A DNA stretch of 64,000 nt from Pseudomonas fluorescens (GCF_004683905.1 NZ_CP038438.1:868001-932000); one strand, 5' to 3'; positions 23,866 through 35,560 are shown, numbered from the stretch's first letter. Notes: generated by a model not told the origin, from the sequence alone. Numbers and translations are program-made.

Positions 23866-25203
23866 ATGAGCAAGAAATACTTTGGTACTGACGGTATTCG
23901 TGGTCGTGTCGGTGAATATCCGATCACTCCTGACTTCATGCTTAAGCTCGGCTGGGCGGCGGGTATGGCCTTTCGCAAGATGGGCGCCTGCAAGGTGCTG
24001 GTAGGCAAGGACACGCGCATCTCTGGCTACATGTTCGAATCGGCACTTGAAGCAGGCCTGACCTCGGCTGGTGCGGACGTGATGCTGCTCGGTCCGATGC
24101 CGACGCCTGCCATTGCTTATCTGGCGCGCACGTTCCAGGCTGAAGCCGGGATCGTGATCAGTGCTTCGCACAATCCGCATGACGATAACGGCATCAAGTT
24201 TTTCTCCGGCAAGGGCACAAAGCTGCCTGATGAGCTGGAGCTGATGATCGAAGAGCTGCTCGATACCCCAATGACTGTGGTTGAGTCGAGCAAGATCGGC
24301 AAGGTGTCGCGCATCAATGACGCCTCCGGCCGCTACATCGAATTCTGCAAAAGCAGTGTGCCGACCGGTACCAGTTTTTCCGGTTTGAAGATCGTGATCG
24401 ATTGTGCGCACGGTGCGACCTACAAGGTTGCTCCGAGTGTGTTCCGTGAGCTGGGTGCTGAAGTGGTCGTGCTGTCGGCGCAGCCCAACGGTCTGAACAT
24501 CAATGACAATTGCGGCTCGACCCATATGGGTCAGCTGCAGGCCGCGGTTCTGGCCGAGCACGCTGATCTGGGCATCGCCTTTGATGGTGACGGTGATCGG
24601 GTGTTGATGGTTGATCACACTGGCGCCATCGTTGATGGTGATGAGTTGCTGTTCATCATTGCGCGCGATCTGCACGGGCGGGGCAAATTGCAGGGCGGCG
24701 TAGTCGGTACGCTGATGAGCAACCTGGGTCTTGAACTCGCGCTGGCAGAGCTCTCGATTCCATTCATTCGTGCCAATGTCGGTGACCGTTATGTGATCGC
24801 CGAACTGCTGGAGCGCGACTGGCTGGTAGGCGGTGAAAACTCGGGGCATATCGTCTGCTTCAATCACACCACCACCGGTGATGCGATCATTGCTGCGCTC
24901 CAGGTGCTGATGGCACTGAAGGCCCGTAATGAAGGTCTTGCGCAAACGCGTCAGGCCTTGCGCAAGTGTCCTCAGGTGCTGATCAATGTGCGTTTTGGTG
25001 GCGGTGAAAGTCCGCTTGAGCATCCGGCGGTCAAGGAAGCCAGTGCGCGTGTCACCCAGGCAATGGCGGGGCGTGGCCGGGTACTTCTGCGCAAGTCCGG
25101 TACAGAGCCTTTGGTGCGCGTGATGGTCGAAGGTGAGGATGAAACTCAGGTTCGCAGCTACGCCGAAGAACTGGCAAAACTGGTAAGTGAAGTTTCTGCC
25201 TGA
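23866..25203 (+). CDS. glmM: Phosphoglucosamine mutase
   Basis: The 445-residue alpha-phosphohexomutase converts glucosamine-6-phosphate to glucosamine-1-phosphate for peptidoglycan and LPS. The phosphoserine loop is [12 protein letters not shown] with S101, the metal site is DGDGDRV (near 243), the sugar-binding loop GGENSGH (near 322), and the phosphate loop [12 protein letters not shown] (near 407). Length is the same as E. coli GlmM. It follows folP by 16 bp in the same operon. Confidence 0.97.
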   Translation: MSKKYFGTDGIRGRVGEYPITPDFMLKLGWAAGMAFRKMGACKVLVGKDTRISGYMFESALEAGLTSAGADVMLLGPMPTPAIAYLARTFQAEAGIVISASHNPHDDNGIKFFSGKGTKLPDELELMIEELLDTPMTVVESSKIGKVSRINDASGRYIEFCKSSVPTGTSFSGLKIVIDCAHGATYKVAPSVFRELGAEVVVLSAQPNGLNINDNCGSTHMGQLQAAVLAEHADLGIAFDGDGDRVLMVDHTGAIVDGDELLFIIARDLHGRGKLQGGVVGTLMSNLGLELALAELSIPFIRANVGDRYVIAELLERDWLVGGENSGHIVCFNHTTTGDAIIAALQVLMALKARNEGLAQTRQALRKCPQVLINVRFGGGESPLEHPAVKEASARVTQAMAGRGRVLLRKSGTEPLVRVMVEGEDETQVRSYAEELAKLVSEVSA

Positions 25204-25268
25204 TTCGGCTTGCCAGCCATGATTGTGTTGGGTAACATCTGCGCCCACTTTGACCGACGAGGTACAGC

Positions 25269-26024
25269 ATGCGTCGCCCTATGGTAGCTGGTAACTGGAA
25301 GATGCACGGTACCCGCGCCAGCGTCGCTGAGCTGATCAACGGCCTTCGTCATCTGGCCTTGCCAAGCGGTGTTGATGTCGCGGTATTCCCGCCTTGCTTG
25401 CATATCAATCAAGTGATTGATGGCTTGAAAGGAAAATCGATTTCGGTCGGTGCGCAGAATTCTGCGGTGGAATCCATGCAAGGTGCATTGACCGGTGAAA
25501 TTGCACCGAGTCAGTTGGTGGATGCAGGTTGTTCCCTGGTACTTGTCGGGCACTCCGAACGCCGCCAGATAATGGGCGAGCGAGACGGGATGCTGAATCG
25601 CAAGTTCGCAGCGGCACAGGCATGTGGCTTGATTCCGGTGTTGTGTGTAGGGGAAACCCTCGAGCAGCGCGAAGCCGGAAAAACTCTTGAAGTTGTCGGG
25701 CGTCAGCTGGGCAGCATCATCGAGGAGCTGGGTGTTGGTGCCTTTGCCAAGGCAGTCATTGCTTACGAGCCTGTCTGGGCCATTGGTACCGGACTGACTG
25801 CAACGCCGCAACAGGCTCAGGATGTGCATAAAGCCATTCGCGAGCAGTTGGCGGCAGAGAATTCTGAAGTCGCACGAGGTGTGCGGCTTCTATACGGCGG
25901 CAGCGTGAAGGCGGCCAATGCGGTCGAACTGTTCGGCATGCCGGATATCGATGGGGGGCTCATTGGTGGAGCTTCCCTGAATGCAGATGAGTTCGGTGCG
26001 ATTTGTCGCGCCGCGGGAAACTGA
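25269..26024 (+). CDS. tpiA: Triosephosphate isomerase
   Basis: The 251-residue enzyme interconverts dihydroxyacetone phosphate and glyceraldehyde-3-phosphate. Catalytic residues are visible: K11 (NWKMHG), H95 (VGHSERR) and E167 ([11 protein letters not shown]), plus the phosphate loop [10 protein letters not shown] near residue 208. Its stop lies 4 bp before secG, so the two are cotranscribed. Confidence 0.98.
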   Translation: MRRPMVAGNWKMHGTRASVAELINGLRHLALPSGVDVAVFPPCLHINQVIDGLKGKSISVGAQNSAVESMQGALTGEIAPSQLVDAGCSLVLVGHSERRQIMGERDGMLNRKFAAAQACGLIPVLCVGETLEQREAGKTLEVVGRQLGSIIEELGVGAFAKAVIAYEPVWAIGTGLTATPQQAQDVHKAIREQLAAENSEVARGVRLLYGGSVKAANAVELFGMPDIDGGLIGGASLNADEFGAICRAAGN

Positions 26025-26028
26025 AAAA

Positions 26029-26415
26029 ATGCTGGAAACAGTCGTAGTCGTTTTTCATCTGCTGGGTGCATTGGGCGTAGTTGCTCTGGTTTTGCTGCAG
26101 CAGGGTAAGGGTGCGGACGCTGGCGCGTCTTTCGGAGCAGGTGCTTCAAATACTGTGTTCGGAAGCCAAGGTTCCTCTACCTTTCTTAGTAAGTTTACTG
26201 CTATACTTGCCGCCGGTTTCTTCATAACCAGCTTGGGGTTAGGTTACTTTGCTAAAGAGAAGGCTCATCAGCTGACTCAAGCAGGTTTGCCAGATCCAGC
26301 AGTGTTGGAAGTACCTAAGCAACAACAACCGGCTTCTGATGATGTCCCGGTGCTTCAAGAGCAAAAGTCGGCTACTCCAGCGACTGACGTACCTCCAGCT
26401 CAAGAGCAGAAGTAA
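26029..26415 (+). CDS. secG: Protein-export membrane protein SecG
   Basis: The 128-residue protein has two membrane helices (about 2-22 and 52-72) separated by the conserved cytoplasmic loop [17 protein letters not shown]. It is the accessory subunit of the SecYEG channel. The C-terminal tail (about 80-128) is rich in Gln, Pro and Glu. I chose the ATG at 26029, just after the tpiA stop, because upstream in-frame ATGs lie inside tpiA. tRNA-Leu(GAG) follows, as with secG-leuU in E. coli. Confidence 0.95.
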   Translation: MLETVVVVFHLLGALGVVALVLLQQGKGADAGASFGAGASNTVFGSQGSSTFLSKFTAILAAGFFITSLGLGYFAKEKAHQLTQAGLPDPAVLEVPKQQQPASDDVPVLQEQKSATPATDVPPAQEQK

Positions 26416-26437
26416 GAAGGGTTTCAAACGTAGTTTT

Positions 26438-26523
26438 GCCGAGGTGGTGGAATTGGTAGACACGCAACCTTGAGGTGGTTGTGCCCATAGGGTGTAGGGG
26501 TTCGAGTCCCCTTCTCGGTACCA
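26438..26523 (+). tRNA. leuU: tRNA-Leu (GAG)
   Basis: An 86-nt class II tRNA begins GCCGAGGTGG and ends with encoded CCA. The anticodon stem CAACC/GGTTG encloses loop TTGAGGT, anticodon GAG, reading CUC and CUU. A long variable arm and the T-loop TTCGAGT are present. It lies directly downstream of secG. Confidence 0.96.
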
Positions 26524-26535
26524 ATTAGTCAGGAG

Positions 26536-26557
26536 AGCCCGCTGTTGCGGGCTTTCT
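26536..26557 (+). terminator. Terminator after secG-tRNA-Leu
   Basis: AGCCCGC, TGTT, GCGGGCT (26536-26553) followed by TTCTT ends the upstream operon before the initiator tRNA promoter. Confidence 0.75.
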
Positions 26558-26575
26558 TGCAGGTGGAAGGTTACA

Positions 26576-26604
26576 TTGACCCTATAAGGGATCGGTCGTA
26601 TACT
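26576..26604 (+). promoter_or_regulatory. Sigma-70 promoter of tRNA-fMet
   Basis: TTGACC (26576-26581) and TATACT (26599-26604) are 17 nt apart, close to consensus. The tRNA starts 17 nt after the -10 box, as expected for a short 5' leader. Confidence 0.8.
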
Positions 26605-26620
26605 TCCGCCCCAGCTTTGT

Positions 26621-26697
<77 letters not shown>

Positions 26698-26704
26698 GTT
26701 TAAG

Positions 26705-26728
26705 GAGCCCCTTTTCAGGGGCTTTTTG
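26705..26728 (+). terminator. Terminator between tRNA-fMet and rimP
   Basis: AGCCCC, TTTTC, GGGGCT followed by TTTT gives a strong intrinsic terminator 7 nt after the tRNA. Read-through or a further promoter at 26730-26830 must supply rimP-nusA-infB. Confidence 0.85.
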
Positions 26729-26835
26729 TTAGCTGGACACTTTCTACGCCGATGTTCGACGGCGTTTCAAGGATGGGCGTTTCGCCCATTTTTTTATTTT
26801 GCAGCGCATGCATTTACATGCACGAGGGGGTTCAG

Positions 26836-27294
26836 GTGTCGAGCAAGCTAGAAGAGTTGCAGGCCTTGTTGGCCCCGGTGGTCGTGGCCCTAGGCTATGA
26901 ATGCTGGGGTATCGAGTTTTCGGCTCAAGGTCGTCACTCGATGTTGCGCGTTTATATCGATAAAGAGGGTGGCGTGCTGGTGGACGATTGCGCCATTGTC
27001 AGCCGTCAGATCAGCGGTGTCCTGGATGTTGAAGATCCGATCTCCGTTGAATACACCCTCGAAGTTTCCTCGCCTGGCATGGAACGCCCACTGTTCACTC
27101 TTGAGCAGTTTGCAAAATTTGCCGGTGAACAAGTGAAGATCAAGCTGCGCTCGCCTTTTGAAGGTCGACGCAACTTTCAGGGCCTTCTGCGCGGTGTAGA
27201 AGAACAGGATGTCGTGGTGCAGGTAGATGACCATGAATTCCTGTTGCCGATCGATATGATCGACAAGGCCAACATTATTCCCAGTTTTGACTGA
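26836..27294 (+). CDS. rimP: Ribosome maturation factor RimP
   Basis: The 152-residue protein helps 30S assembly and binds S12. It has the N-terminal alpha/beta domain with [10 protein letters not shown] (about 21-30) and a C-terminal SH3-like domain. The motif [11 protein letters not shown] (about 77-87) is diagnostic. I chose the GTG at 26836 because CGAGGGGG stands 5 nt upstream and length then equals that of relatives. An ATG 84 bp earlier would add a hydrophobic non-family stretch. It leads the rimP-nusA-infB operon. Confidence 0.94.
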   Translation: MSSKLEELQALLAPVVVALGYECWGIEFSAQGRHSMLRVYIDKEGGVLVDDCAIVSRQISGVLDVEDPISVEYTLEVSSPGMERPLFTLEQFAKFAGEQVKIKLRSPFEGRRNFQGLLRGVEEQDVVVQVDDHEFLLPIDMIDKANIIPSFD

Positions 27295-27341
27295 GACGCG
27301 GATCCCGCGGATCCAATGGCTTGCGAAAGGCGAGGCGTACG

Positions 27342-28823
27342 ATGAGCAAAGAAGTACTGCTGGTTGTTGAGTCGGTATCCAATGAAAAGGGCGTACCGGC
27401 AAGCGTGATTTTTGAAGCGCTGGAGCTGGCTCTGGCCACTGCTACCAAAAAGCGTTTTGAAGACGAAGTTGACCTGCGTGTGGAAATTAACCGCCACACC
27501 GGTTCCTACGAGACTTTCCGTCGCTGGACAGTCGTCGAAGAGAATGATCTCGACGATCCTGCGATCGAAACCTGGCCAAGCAAGGTTGCCGAAACGCATC
27601 CGGGCGCCAAGGTCGGCGACGTCGTCGAAGAAAAGATCGAATCCATCGAGTTCGGCCGTATTGCTGCACAGACCGCCAAACAGGTCATCGTGCAGAAAGT
27701 GCGTGAAGCCGAGCGCGCTCAAGTGGTCGACGCCTATCGCGAGCGCCTGGGAGAAATCATCTCCGGCACCGTGAAGAAAGTCACCCGCGACAACGTGATC
27801 GTCGATCTGGGCAACAACGCCGAAGCGTTGCTGGCCCGTGAAGACATCATTTCTCGCGAAACCTTCCGTGTCGGTGTGCGTCTGCGTGCACTGCTCAAGG
27901 AAATCCGCACCGAGAACCGCGGCCCGCAGCTGATCCTGTCGCGTACCGCGCCGGAAATGCTGATCGAGCTGTTCCGTATCGAAGTGCCGGAAATCGCTGA
28001 AGGCCTGATCGAAGTAATGGCAGCGTCCCGTGATCCGGGTTCGCGTGCCAAGATCGCTGTCCGTTCCAAGGACAAACGCATCGACCCGCAGGGCGCGTGC
28101 ATCGGTATGCGCGGTTCGCGCGTCCAGGCCGTGTCGGGCGAGTTGGGTGGCGAGCGTGTCGATATCGTCCTGTGGGACGATAACCCGGCGCAGTTCGTGA
28201 TCAATGCCATGTCGCCGGCAGAAGTGGCGGCCATTATCGTTGACGAAGATGCCCATGCAATGGACATCGCCGTTGGCGCAGACAACCTGGCTCAGGCCAT
28301 CGGTCGAGGTGGTCAGAACGTGCGTCTGGCGAGCCAGTTGACTGGCTGGACCCTGAACGTGATGACCGAATCGGACATCCAGGCTAAGCAGCAAGCAGAA
28401 ACCGGCGACATCCTGCGCAACTTCATCGACGAGCTGGAAGTCGACGAAGAACTGGCTCAGGTGCTGGTAGATGAAGGCTTCACCAGCCTGGAAGAGATTG
28501 CCTACGTACCGTTGGAAGAAATGCTCAACATCGACGGCTTTGACGAAGATATCGTCAACGAGCTTCGCGCTCGTGCCAAGGATCGTTTGTTGACCAAAGC
28601 CATCGCTACTGAGGAAAAGCTGGCAGACGCCCATCCGGCCGAAGACCTGCTCTCGCTTGAGGGTATGGACAAGGATTTGGCGATGGAACTGGCGGTGCGC
28701 GGCGTAATTACCCGCGAAGACCTGGCCGAGCAGTCTATTGACGACCTGCTCGACATCGACGGCATTGACGATGATCGTGCCGGCAAGTTGATCATGGCCG
28801 CCCGAGCCCACTGGTTCGAGTAA
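27342..28823 (+). CDS. nusA: Transcription termination/antitermination factor NusA
   Basis: The 493-residue protein has the RNA polymerase-binding N-domain (1-125), S1 domain (about 135-200), KH domains (about 200-345, with [14 protein letters not shown] and [11 protein letters not shown]) and two C-terminal acidic repeats (about 365-493), the same plan as E. coli NusA (495). It modulates pausing, termination and antitermination. It lies between rimP and infB. The start at 27342 gives [17 protein letters not shown]. An ATG seven codons earlier is less likely. Confidence 0.98.
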   Translation: MSKEVLLVVESVSNEKGVPASVIFEALELALATATKKRFEDEVDLRVEINRHTGSYETFRRWTVVEENDLDDPAIETWPSKVAETHPGAKVGDVVEEKIESIEFGRIAAQTAKQVIVQKVREAERAQVVDAYRERLGEIISGTVKKVTRDNVIVDLGNNAEALLAREDIISRETFRVGVRLRALLKEIRTENRGPQLILSRTAPEMLIELFRIEVPEIAEGLIEVMAASRDPGSRAKIAVRSKDKRIDPQGACIGMRGSRVQAVSGELGGERVDIVLWDDNPAQFVINAMSPAEVAAIIVDEDAHAMDIAVGADNLAQAIGRGGQNVRLASQLTGWTLNVMTESDIQAKQQAETGDILRNFIDELEVDEELAQVLVDEGFTSLEEIAYVPLEEMLNIDGFDEDIVNELRARAKDRLLTKAIATEEKLADAHPAEDLLSLEGMDKDLAMELAVRGVITREDLAEQSIDDLLDIDGIDDDRAGKLIMAARAHWFE

Positions 28824-28850
28824 TTAGGCGCGGCCTGAGGAGAGAAGTGC

Positions 28851-31370
28851 ATGACGCAAGTCACGGTGAAACAACTGGCCGATGAGGTCAAAACACCGGT
28901 AGAGCGCCTGTTGCAGCAGATGCGTGAGGCAGGTCTGCCGCACACCGCCGCCGAAGAAAATGTGACTGACAGTGAGAAGCAATCCCTGCTGACTCACTTG
29001 AAGAGCAGCCACAAGGCGAAAGTGGAAGAACCACGCAAGATCACGCTGCAGCGTAAAACCACCAGCACCCTGCGTGTGGCTGGTAGCAAGAGCATCAGCG
29101 TTGAAGTTCGCAAGAAGAAAGTTTTCGTACAGCGTAGCCCGGAAGAAATCGAAGCCGAGCGCAAGCGTGAACTGGAAGAGCGTCGCGCAGTAGAAAATGC
29201 TGCTCGTCAGAAGGCTGAAGAAGAAGCCAAGCAGCGCGCTGAAGAAGAAGCGCGTCGCCAGCCTGCTGCTGCGCCGTCCGCTCCTGCCGAAGCTGTTGCA
29301 GCACCTGCGCCAGTCGCTGAACCAGTGCGCGACGCCGCGCCGGTTGCTGCTGCGCCGGCTGCCGACACTCGCAAGCGTGACGAACAGCGCCGTCCGGACA
29401 AGCCACGTGCCGACGATAACAATCGTCGCGGCGGTGGTGGCGATGGCGAGCGCAAAAACGCTCCGCATCGCGCATCGGTCAAAGAAAAAGCGCCGGCTCC
29501 ACGTGTGGCGCCACGCACTACCGACGAAGAAAGCGATGGCTTCCGTCGTGGTGGTCGCGGCAAGGCCAAGCTGAAAAAACGCAACGCTCACGGTTTCCAG
29601 AACCCTACCGGTCCTGTCGTGCGTGAAGTGAAGATCGGCGAGACCATCACTGTTGGCGATCTCGCTCAGCAGATGTCGGTCAAGGCTGCTGAAATCATCA
29701 AGTTCATGTTCAAACTGGGCACTCCAGCGACCATCAACCAGGTACTCGATCAGGAAACTGCTCAACTGGTAGCTGAAGAGCTGGGCCACAAAGTGACCCT
29801 GGTCAGCGACACCGCCCTGGAAGATTCCCTGGCCGAGTCCCTGAAGTTTGAAGGTGAGGCAGTTTCCCGTGCACCCGTCGTGACCGTAATGGGCCACGTT
29901 GACCACGGTAAGACTTCCCTGCTCGACTACATCCGTCGTGCCAAGGTAGCAGCGGGCGAAGCCGGCGGCATTACCCAGCACATCGGTGCGTACCACGTTG
30001 AAACCGACCGCGGCATGGTGACGTTCCTCGACACCCCTGGTCACGCTGCGTTTACCGCAATGCGTGCCCGTGGTGCCAAGGCGACCGACATCGTGATCCT
30101 GGTGGTTGCGGCGGACGACGGCGTGATGCCGCAAACCATCGAGGCTGTTCAGCACGCTCAGGCGGCTGGCGTTCCTCTGGTGGTTGCGGTGAACAAGATC
30201 GACAAGCCGGGTGCCGACCTCGATCGCATCCGCAGCGAACTGTCGGTTCACGGCGTGACCTCCGAAGACTGGGGTGGCGACACTCCATTCGTACCGGTTT
30301 CGGCGAAAATGGGTACCGGCGTTGACGAACTGCTCGAAGCCGTTCTGCTGCAGGCCGAAGTGCTCGAACTGACTGCCACTCCATCGGCTCCTGGCCGTGG
30401 TGTTGTCGTTGAATCGCGTCTGGACAAGGGCCGTGGCCCGGTGGCCACCGTGCTGGTTCAGGACGGTACGCTGCGTCAAGGCGACATGGTGCTGGTCGGC
30501 TCGAACTATGGCCGCGTGCGCGCCATGCTTGACGAGAACGGCAAGCCGATCAAGGAAGCAGGTCCGGCCATTCCGGTCGAGATCCTGGGTCTTGACGGTA
30601 CGCCGGACGCTGGCGACGAGATGAGCGTGGTTGCCGACGAGAAGAAAGCCCGTGAAGTGGCTCTGTTCCGTCAAGGCAAGTTCCGCGAAGTCAAACTGGC
30701 TCGCGCTCACGCCGGCAAGCTGGAAAACATCTTCGAAAACATGGGCCAGGAAGAGAAGAAGACGCTCAACATCGTCCTCAAATCCGACGTCCGTGGTTCG
30801 CTGGAAGCTTTGCAGGGCGCTCTGAACGGCCTGGGCAACGACGAAGTGCAAGTGCGCGTAGTCGGTGGCGGTGTCGGTGGTATCACCGAATCCGACGCCA
30901 ACCTGGCACTGGCTTCCAACGCTGTACTGTTCGGCTTCAACGTGCGTGCCGATGCTGGCGCACGGAAGATCGTCGAGCAGGAAGGTCTGGACATGCGTTA
31001 CTACAACGTGATCTACGACATCATCGAAGACGTCAAGAAAGCCCTGACCGGCATGCTCGGCAGCGATGTTCGCGAGAACATCCTGGGTGTGGCCGAAGTG
31101 CGTGATGTGTTCCGTTCGCCGAAGTTTGGCGCGATCGCCGGTTGCATGGTGATCGAAGGTGTTGTGCACCGTAACCGTCCGATCCGTGTACTGCGTGAAG
31201 ACATCGTTATCTTCGAAGGCGAGCTGGAATCCCTGCGCCGCTTCAAGGATGACGCTTCCGAAGTACGTGCCGGCATGGAATGCGGTATCGGCGTGAAGAG
31301 CTACAACGACGTCAAAGTCGGTGACAAGATCGAAGTCTTCGAGAAGGTTCAGGTTGCTCGCAGCCTCTGA
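28851..31370 (+). CDS. infB: Translation initiation factor IF-2
   Basis: The 839-residue GTPase brings fMet-tRNA to the 30S subunit. It has an N-terminal IF2N domain (1-52), a charged Ala/Glu/Arg and Pro-rich linker (about 100-240), a second IF2N-like domain (about 255-310), and the G domain with G1 GHVDHGKT near residue 348, DTPGH and NKID, then domains II-IV. The variable linker explains the difference from E. coli (890). It follows nusA by 27 bp. Long open frames on the reverse strand are shadows. Confidence 0.98.
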   Translation: MTQVTVKQLADEVKTPVERLLQQMREAGLPHTAAEENVTDSEKQSLLTHLKSSHKAKVEEPRKITLQRKTTSTLRVAGSKSISVEVRKKKVFVQRSPEEIEAERKRELEERRAVENAARQKAEEEAKQRAEEEARRQPAAAPSAPAEAVAAPAPVAEPVRDAAPVAAAPAADTRKRDEQRRPDKPRADDNNRRGGGGDGERKNAPHRASVKEKAPAPRVAPRTTDEESDGFRRGGRGKAKLKKRNAHGFQNPTGPVVREVKIGETITVGDLAQQMSVKAAEIIKFMFKLGTPATINQVLDQETAQLVAEELGHKVTLVSDTALEDSLAESLKFEGEAVSRAPVVTVMGHVDHGKTSLLDYIRRAKVAAGEAGGITQHIGAYHVETDRGMVTFLDTPGHAAFTAMRARGAKATDIVILVVAADDGVMPQTIEAVQHAQAAGVPLVVAVNKIDKPGADLDRIRSELSVHGVTSEDWGGDTPFVPVSAKMGTGVDELLEAVLLQAEVLELTATPSAPGRGVVVESRLDKGRGPVATVLVQDGTLRQGDMVLVGSNYGRVRAMLDENGKPIKEAGPAIPVEILGLDGTPDAGDEMSVVADEKKAREVALFRQGKFREVKLARAHAGKLENIFENMGQEEKKTLNIVLKSDVRGSLEALQGALNGLGNDEVQVRVVGGGVGGITESDANLALASNAVLFGFNVRADAGARKIVEQEGLDMRYYNVIYDIIEDVKKALTGMLGSDVRENILGVAEVRDVFRSPKFGAIAGCMVIEGVVHRNRPIRVLREDIVIFEGELESLRRFKDDASEVRAGMECGIGVKSYNDVKVGDKIEVFEKVQVARSL

Positions 31371-31441
31371 CTCGCGCACTTCAAGGGCCACGCCGAGCCG
31401 CCGCATGCAGATGCGCGCCACGGCGTCAGGACTCTAAACGC

Positions 31442-31475
31442 AACGCCCGGTCTGGCTTTTGTCAGGCCGGGCGTT
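31442..31475 (+). other. Hairpin between infB and rbfA
   Basis: AACGCCCGG (31442-31450) pairs with CCGGGCGTT (31467-31475). Only TTT then follows, so it is more likely an mRNA processing or partial termination site inside the operon than a full terminator. Confidence 0.45.
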
Positions 31476-31530
31476 TGCCGCTTTCAGACCTTGCGGGTTT
31501 CACCGTGGGGCAGTAACAGGTAACAAAATC

Positions 31531-31929
31531 ATGGCAAAAGAATACAGCCGTACCCAACGTATCGGCGATCAGATGCAGCGTGAGCTGGCCCAACTGATCC
31601 GTCGTGAAGTCAAAGACCCGCGCGTCGGCCTGGTCACCATTACCGCTGTGGAAGTCAGCCGTGACGTCGGTCACGCGAAGATCTTCATCACCGTGATGGG
31701 GCAGGACAGCGCCGAAGACATCGCGCAAAGCATTAAGGTGCTCAACGCTGCCGCAGGTTTCCTGCGCATGCAGCTGGCCCGTGAAATGAAGCTGCGCAGC
31801 GTGCCGCAATTGCACTTCCACTACGACGAAAGCGTCGTGCGTGGCGCGCATCTGTCGGCCCTGATCGAGCGCGCCGTGGCTGAGGACAATCAGCACGTGG
31901 TCGCTGCACCTGAAGACACCAAGGAGTAA
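31531..31929 (+). CDS. rbfA: Ribosome-binding factor A
   Basis: The 132-residue KH-type protein binds the 30S subunit near the 5' helix of 16S rRNA and acts in late maturation and cold adaptation. Family features are [20 protein letters not shown] at the start, [21 protein letters not shown] (about 28-48) split by a short turn, and the C-terminal [10 protein letters not shown] (about 91-100). The ATG at 31531 gives the standard N-terminus. An upstream in-frame ATG lies in the hairpin region. Confidence 0.96.
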   Translation: MAKEYSRTQRIGDQMQRELAQLIRREVKDPRVGLVTITAVEVSRDVGHAKIFITVMGQDSAEDIAQSIKVLNAAAGFLRMQLAREMKLRSVPQLHFHYDESVVRGAHLSALIERAVAEDNQHVVAAPEDTKE

Positions 31930-31933
31930 TTCG

Positions 31934-32851
31934 GTGGCTCAGGTCAAACGTATCCGTCGTAACGTCAGCGGTATCATCCTGCTCGACAAGCCGCTGGGGT
32001 TCACCTCCAACGCCGCGTTGCAGAAGGTTCGCTGGTTGCTCAACGCCGAGAAGGCCGGTCACACCGGCAGTCTCGACCCGCTGGCCACCGGTGTCTTGCC
32101 GCTGTGCTTTGGCGAGGCAACGAAGTTCTCGCAGTACCTGCTCGATTCCGACAAGGGTTACGAAACCCTGGCGCAACTGGGCAAGACCACCACCACGGCG
32201 GACGCCGAGGGTGAGGTTTTGCAGGAGCGCCCGGTGACCGTTGGTCGCGCCGATGTCGAAGCGGTTCTGCCGAAATTTCGTGGGCAAATCAGTCAGATAC
32301 CGCCGATGTACTCGGCACTCAAGCGTGACGGTCAGCCGCTGTACAAGCTGGCCCGTGCAGGCGAAGTAGTGGAGCGCGAACCGCGTTCTGTTACTATTGC
32401 GCGCTTGGAATTGCTGGCCTTCGAAGGCGATACTGCGCGTCTTGCGGTGGATTGCAGCAAGGGCACCTATATCCGCACCCTGGTGGAGGATATCGGTGAG
32501 CAACTCGGTTGTGGTGCGTACGTCGCAGAACTGCGTCGTACCCAGGCCGGGCCTTTCACCCTGGCGCAGACCGTGACCCTCGAAGAGCTGGAAGCGGTAC
32601 ATGCCGAAGGCGGCAACGAAGCGGTCGACCGCTTCCTGATGCCATCGGACAGCGGCCTGCAGGATTGGCCGCTGCTGCACTTCTCCGAAGCGAGTGCGTT
32701 CTACTGGCTCAACGGCCAGCCGGTACGCGCCCCGGATGCTCCGAAGTTCGGCATGGTACGGGTACAGGATCACAATGGTCGCTTCATCGGTATCGGTGAA
32801 GTGAGCGAAGACGGGCGCATCGCGCCGCGTCGACTGATTCGGTCAGAATGA
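31934..32851 (+). CDS. truB: tRNA pseudouridine(55) synthase TruB
   Basis: The 305-residue enzyme makes the universal pseudouridine 55 in the T-loop of tRNAs. The catalytic aspartate is D48 in [12 protein letters not shown], with the KPLGFTSN motif at 19-26 and a C-terminal PUA domain (about 245-305). It starts at GTG 31934, with AAGGAG overlapping the rbfA stop, so translation is coupled. Length matches P. aeruginosa TruB. Confidence 0.97.
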   Translation: MAQVKRIRRNVSGIILLDKPLGFTSNAALQKVRWLLNAEKAGHTGSLDPLATGVLPLCFGEATKFSQYLLDSDKGYETLAQLGKTTTTADAEGEVLQERPVTVGRADVEAVLPKFRGQISQIPPMYSALKRDGQPLYKLARAGEVVEREPRSVTIARLELLAFEGDTARLAVDCSKGTYIRTLVEDIGEQLGCGAYVAELRRTQAGPFTLAQTVTLEELEAVHAEGGNEAVDRFLMPSDSGLQDWPLLHFSEASAFYWLNGQPVRAPDAPKFGMVRVQDHNGRFIGIGEVSEDGRIAPRRLIRSE

Positions 32852-32924
32852 CCGAACGAGTGTGGCTGTTAACAGGCACGGTCACTACTCATTTATAGAT
32901 ACAGGGATTTGTCCCTGGCCTGTT

Positions 32925-32947
32925 GAAACTGTTTTTGAAACAGTTTC
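32925..32947 (+). promoter_or_regulatory. Hairpin in the rpsO leader
   Basis: GAAACTGTTT, TTG, AAACAGTTTC is a perfect 10-bp stem 19 nt upstream of the rpsO ATG and close to its ribosome site. In E. coli S15 represses its own mRNA by binding a folded leader. Whether this stem serves that purpose here is inference. Confidence 0.5.
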
Positions 32948-32966
32948 CTGATAAAAGGATTGCCTC

Positions 32967-33236
32967 ATGGCTCTCGACGTTCAAGAAAAAGCTCAAATCG
33001 TTGCCGACTACCAGCAAGCTGTTGGTGATACTGGTTCGCCAGAAGTGCAAGTTGCACTGCTGACCGCCAACATCAACAAACTGCAAGGTCACTTCAAGGC
33101 CAACGGTAAAGACCACCACTCCCGTCGTGGTCTGATCCGCATGGTAAACCAGCGTCGTAAGCTGCTGGATTACCTGAAAGGCAAAGATCTGAGCCGTTAC
33201 AGCGCTCTGATCGGCCGCCTGGGTCTGCGTCGCTAA
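32967..33236 (+). CDS. rpsO: 30S ribosomal protein S15
   Basis: The 89-residue basic helical protein has the S15 signature [20 protein letters not shown] (about 22-41) and ends LIGRLGLRR. It binds the central domain of 16S rRNA early in assembly and forms a bridge to 23S. Length equals the E. coli protein. It is followed by a structured leader and pnp. Confidence 0.99.
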   Translation: MALDVQEKAQIVADYQQAVGDTGSPEVQVALLTANINKLQGHFKANGKDHHSRRGLIRMVNQRRKLLDYLKGKDLSRYSALIGRLGLRR

Positions 33237-33272
33237 TCAGCGATTGCGCTATGAGGTTGGTGGTCTGTCAGG

Positions 33273-33312
33273 CATCAGCGGTTTTCCGCTGGTGGCTGGC
33301 AGGCTCCCAGCC
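33273..33312 (+). promoter_or_regulatory. Twin hairpins in the pnp leader
   Basis: CATCAGCGG-TTTT-CCGCTGGTG (33273-33294) and GGCTGG/CCAGCC (33294-33312) form two stems in the 193-bp rpsO-pnp gap. In E. coli the pnp leader is cut by RNase III and then used for PNPase autocontrol. These stems are in the right place for that. The rest of the gap shows no gene. Confidence 0.5.
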
Positions 33313-33429
33313 TCAAGTTTTATCTGCACTACCGTTTTACCCGGACAGTCAGCGGGCCGATTCCCGACATTGCCCAAGAATTTCGCAAGAAACCAGTTCC
33401 CCCAAGAGCCACAAAGAAGGTAGGACACC

Positions 33430-35535
33430 GTGAACCCGGTAATCAAAAAATTCCAGTTCGGTCAGTCGACCGTTACCCTCGAGACTGGCCGTATCGCCCG
33501 TCAGGCCTCCGGCGCAGTATTGGTCACCGTTGACGACGACGTCAGCGTATTGGTGACCGTAGTCGGTGCCAAGCAAGCCGATCCAGGCAAGGGCTTCTTC
33601 CCTCTGTCCGTTCACTACCAGGAAAAGACTTACGCTGCCGGTAAGATCCCTGGCGGTTTCTTCAAGCGTGAAGGCCGTCCTTCCGAGAAAGAAACCCTGA
33701 CTTCCCGACTGATCGACCGTCCGATCCGTCCGCTGTTCCCGGAAGGCTTCATGAACGAAGTGCAGGTTGTCTGCACCGTCGTTTCCACCAGCAAGAAGAC
33801 CGATCCGGACATCGCTGCGATGATCGGTACCTCGGCTGCCCTGGCCATCTCGGGCATTCCGTTCGACGGCCCGATCGGCGCCGCTCGCGTCGCTTTCCAC
33901 GAAAGCACCGGCTACCTGCTGAACCCGACCTACGAGCAGCAAGCTGCTTCGAGCCTGGACATGGTCGTTGCCGGCACCTCCGACGCCGTACTGATGGTTG
34001 AATCGGAAGCCAAAGAGCTGACCGAAGACCAGATGCTGGGCGCGGTACTGTTTGCTCACGACGAGTTCCAGGTGGTGATCAACGCCGTCAAAGAACTGGC
34101 CGCTGAAGCTGCCAAGCCAACCTGGACCTGGGCTCCTGCTCCAGAAGCCACCGAACTGCTGGGCGCGATCCGTGCCGAGTTCGGCGAAGCGATCTCCCAG
34201 GCTTACACCATCACTGTCAAGGCTGACCGCTACGCACGTCTGGGCGAGCTGAAAGACCAGGTCGTTGCCAAGCTGTCCGGCGAAGAAGGCCAGCCTTCTG
34301 CTGCTGACGTCAAAGCCGCTTTCGGCGAAATCGAATACCGCACCGTTCGCGAAAACATCGTTAACGGCAAGCCACGTATCGACGGCCGCGACACCCGCAC
34401 CGTACGTCCGCTGAACATCGAAGTCGGCGTTCTGCCTAAGACTCACGGTTCGGCGCTGTTCACCCGTGGCGAAACCCAGGCTCTGGTAGTCGCGACGCTG
34501 GGTACTGCCCGCGACGCACAGCTGCTGGACACCCTGGAAGGCGAGAAAAAAGACCCGTTCATGCTGCACTACAACTTCCCTCCGTTCTCGGTGGGCGAGT
34601 GTGGTCGCATGGGTGGCGCTGGTCGTCGTGAAATCGGTCACGGCCGTCTGGCCCGTCGCTCCGTTTCGGCCATGCTGCCGGCCGCTGACGTGTTCCCGTA
34701 CACCATCCGTGTGGTTTCGGAAATCACCGAATCCAACGGTTCGAGCTCGATGGCTTCCGTTTGCGGCGCTTCCCTGGCCCTGATGGACGCTGGTGTGCCA
34801 ATGAAGGCTCCGGTTGCCGGTATCGCCATGGGTCTGGTTAAAGAAGGCGAGAAGTTCGCCGTCCTGACCGACATCCTGGGTGACGAAGACCACCTGGGCG
34901 ACATGGACTTCAAAGTAGCCGGTACCGCCAAAGGCGTTACTGCGCTGCAGATGGACATCAAGATCAAGGGCATCACCGAAGAGATCATGGAAATCGCTCT
35001 GGGCCAAGCCCTGGAAGCGCGCCTGAACATCCTCGGCCAGATGAACCAGATCATCGGCCAGTCGCGTACCGAACTGTCGGCCAACGCTCCGACCATGATC
35101 GCGATGAAGATCGACACCGACAAGATCCGTGACGTTATCGGTAAAGGTGGCGCGACCATCCGTGCGATCTGCGAAGAAACCAAGGCTTCGATCGACATCG
35201 AAGACGACGGTTCGATCAAGATCTTCGGCGAAACCAAGGATGCCGCAGAAGCTGCTCGTCAGCGCGTTCTGAGCATCACTGCAGAAGCCGAGATCGGCAA
35301 GATCTACGTCGGCAAGGTTGAACGCATCGTCGACTTCGGCGCATTCGTCAACATCCTGCCGGGCAAGGACGGTCTGGTGCACATCTCGATGCTGAGCGAC
35401 GCTCGCGTAGAGAAAGTCACCGACATCCTGAAAGAAGGCCAGGAAGTGGAAGTGCTGGTACTGGACGTGGACAACCGCGGCCGTATCAAGCTGTCCATCA
35501 AAGACGTGGCAGCGGCCAAGGCTTCGGGCGTTTAA
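33430..35535 (+). CDS. pnp: Polyribonucleotide nucleotidyltransferase (PNPase)
   Basis: The 701-residue 3'-5' phosphorolytic exonuclease of the RNA degradosome has two RNase PH-like domains (about 1-220 and 310-545, with [20 protein letters not shown] near 378), a helical linker, a KH domain ([14 protein letters not shown], near 567) and an S1 domain (about 620-690). It starts at GTG 33430. Length fits P. aeruginosa PNPase. It ends the rimP-pnp series with a very strong terminator. Confidence 0.99.
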   Translation: MNPVIKKFQFGQSTVTLETGRIARQASGAVLVTVDDDVSVLVTVVGAKQADPGKGFFPLSVHYQEKTYAAGKIPGGFFKREGRPSEKETLTSRLIDRPIRPLFPEGFMNEVQVVCTVVSTSKKTDPDIAAMIGTSAALAISGIPFDGPIGAARVAFHESTGYLLNPTYEQQAASSLDMVVAGTSDAVLMVESEAKELTEDQMLGAVLFAHDEFQVVINAVKELAAEAAKPTWTWAPAPEATELLGAIRAEFGEAISQAYTITVKADRYARLGELKDQVVAKLSGEEGQPSAADVKAAFGEIEYRTVRENIVNGKPRIDGRDTRTVRPLNIEVGVLPKTHGSALFTRGETQALVVATLGTARDAQLLDTLEGEKKDPFMLHYNFPPFSVGECGRMGGAGRREIGHGRLARRSVSAMLPAADVFPYTIRVVSEITESNGSSSMASVCGASLALMDAGVPMKAPVAGIAMGLVKEGEKFAVLTDILGDEDHLGDMDFKVAGTAKGVTALQMDIKIKGITEEIMEIALGQALEARLNILGQMNQIIGQSRTELSANAPTMIAMKIDTDKIRDVIGKGGATIRAICEETKASIDIEDDGSIKIFGETKDAAEAARQRVLSITAEAEIGKIYVGKVERIVDFGAFVNILPGKDGLVHISMLSDARVEKVTDILKEGQEVEVLVLDVDNRGRIKLSIKDVAAAKASGV

Positions 35536-35560
35536 TCAGCCCACAGCTTTAGCGCAATGA

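Noticed and set aside
26752..26835. Earlier ATG for rimP
   Set aside because: It adds 28 mostly hydrophobic residues. The GTG at 26836 has a strong ribosome site and gives the normal length.
28824..31421. 865-codon open frame opposite infB
   Set aside because: Shadow frame of IF-2, with no start context or similarity.
33349..35382. 677-codon open frame opposite pnp
   Set aside because: Shadow of PNPase coding sequence.
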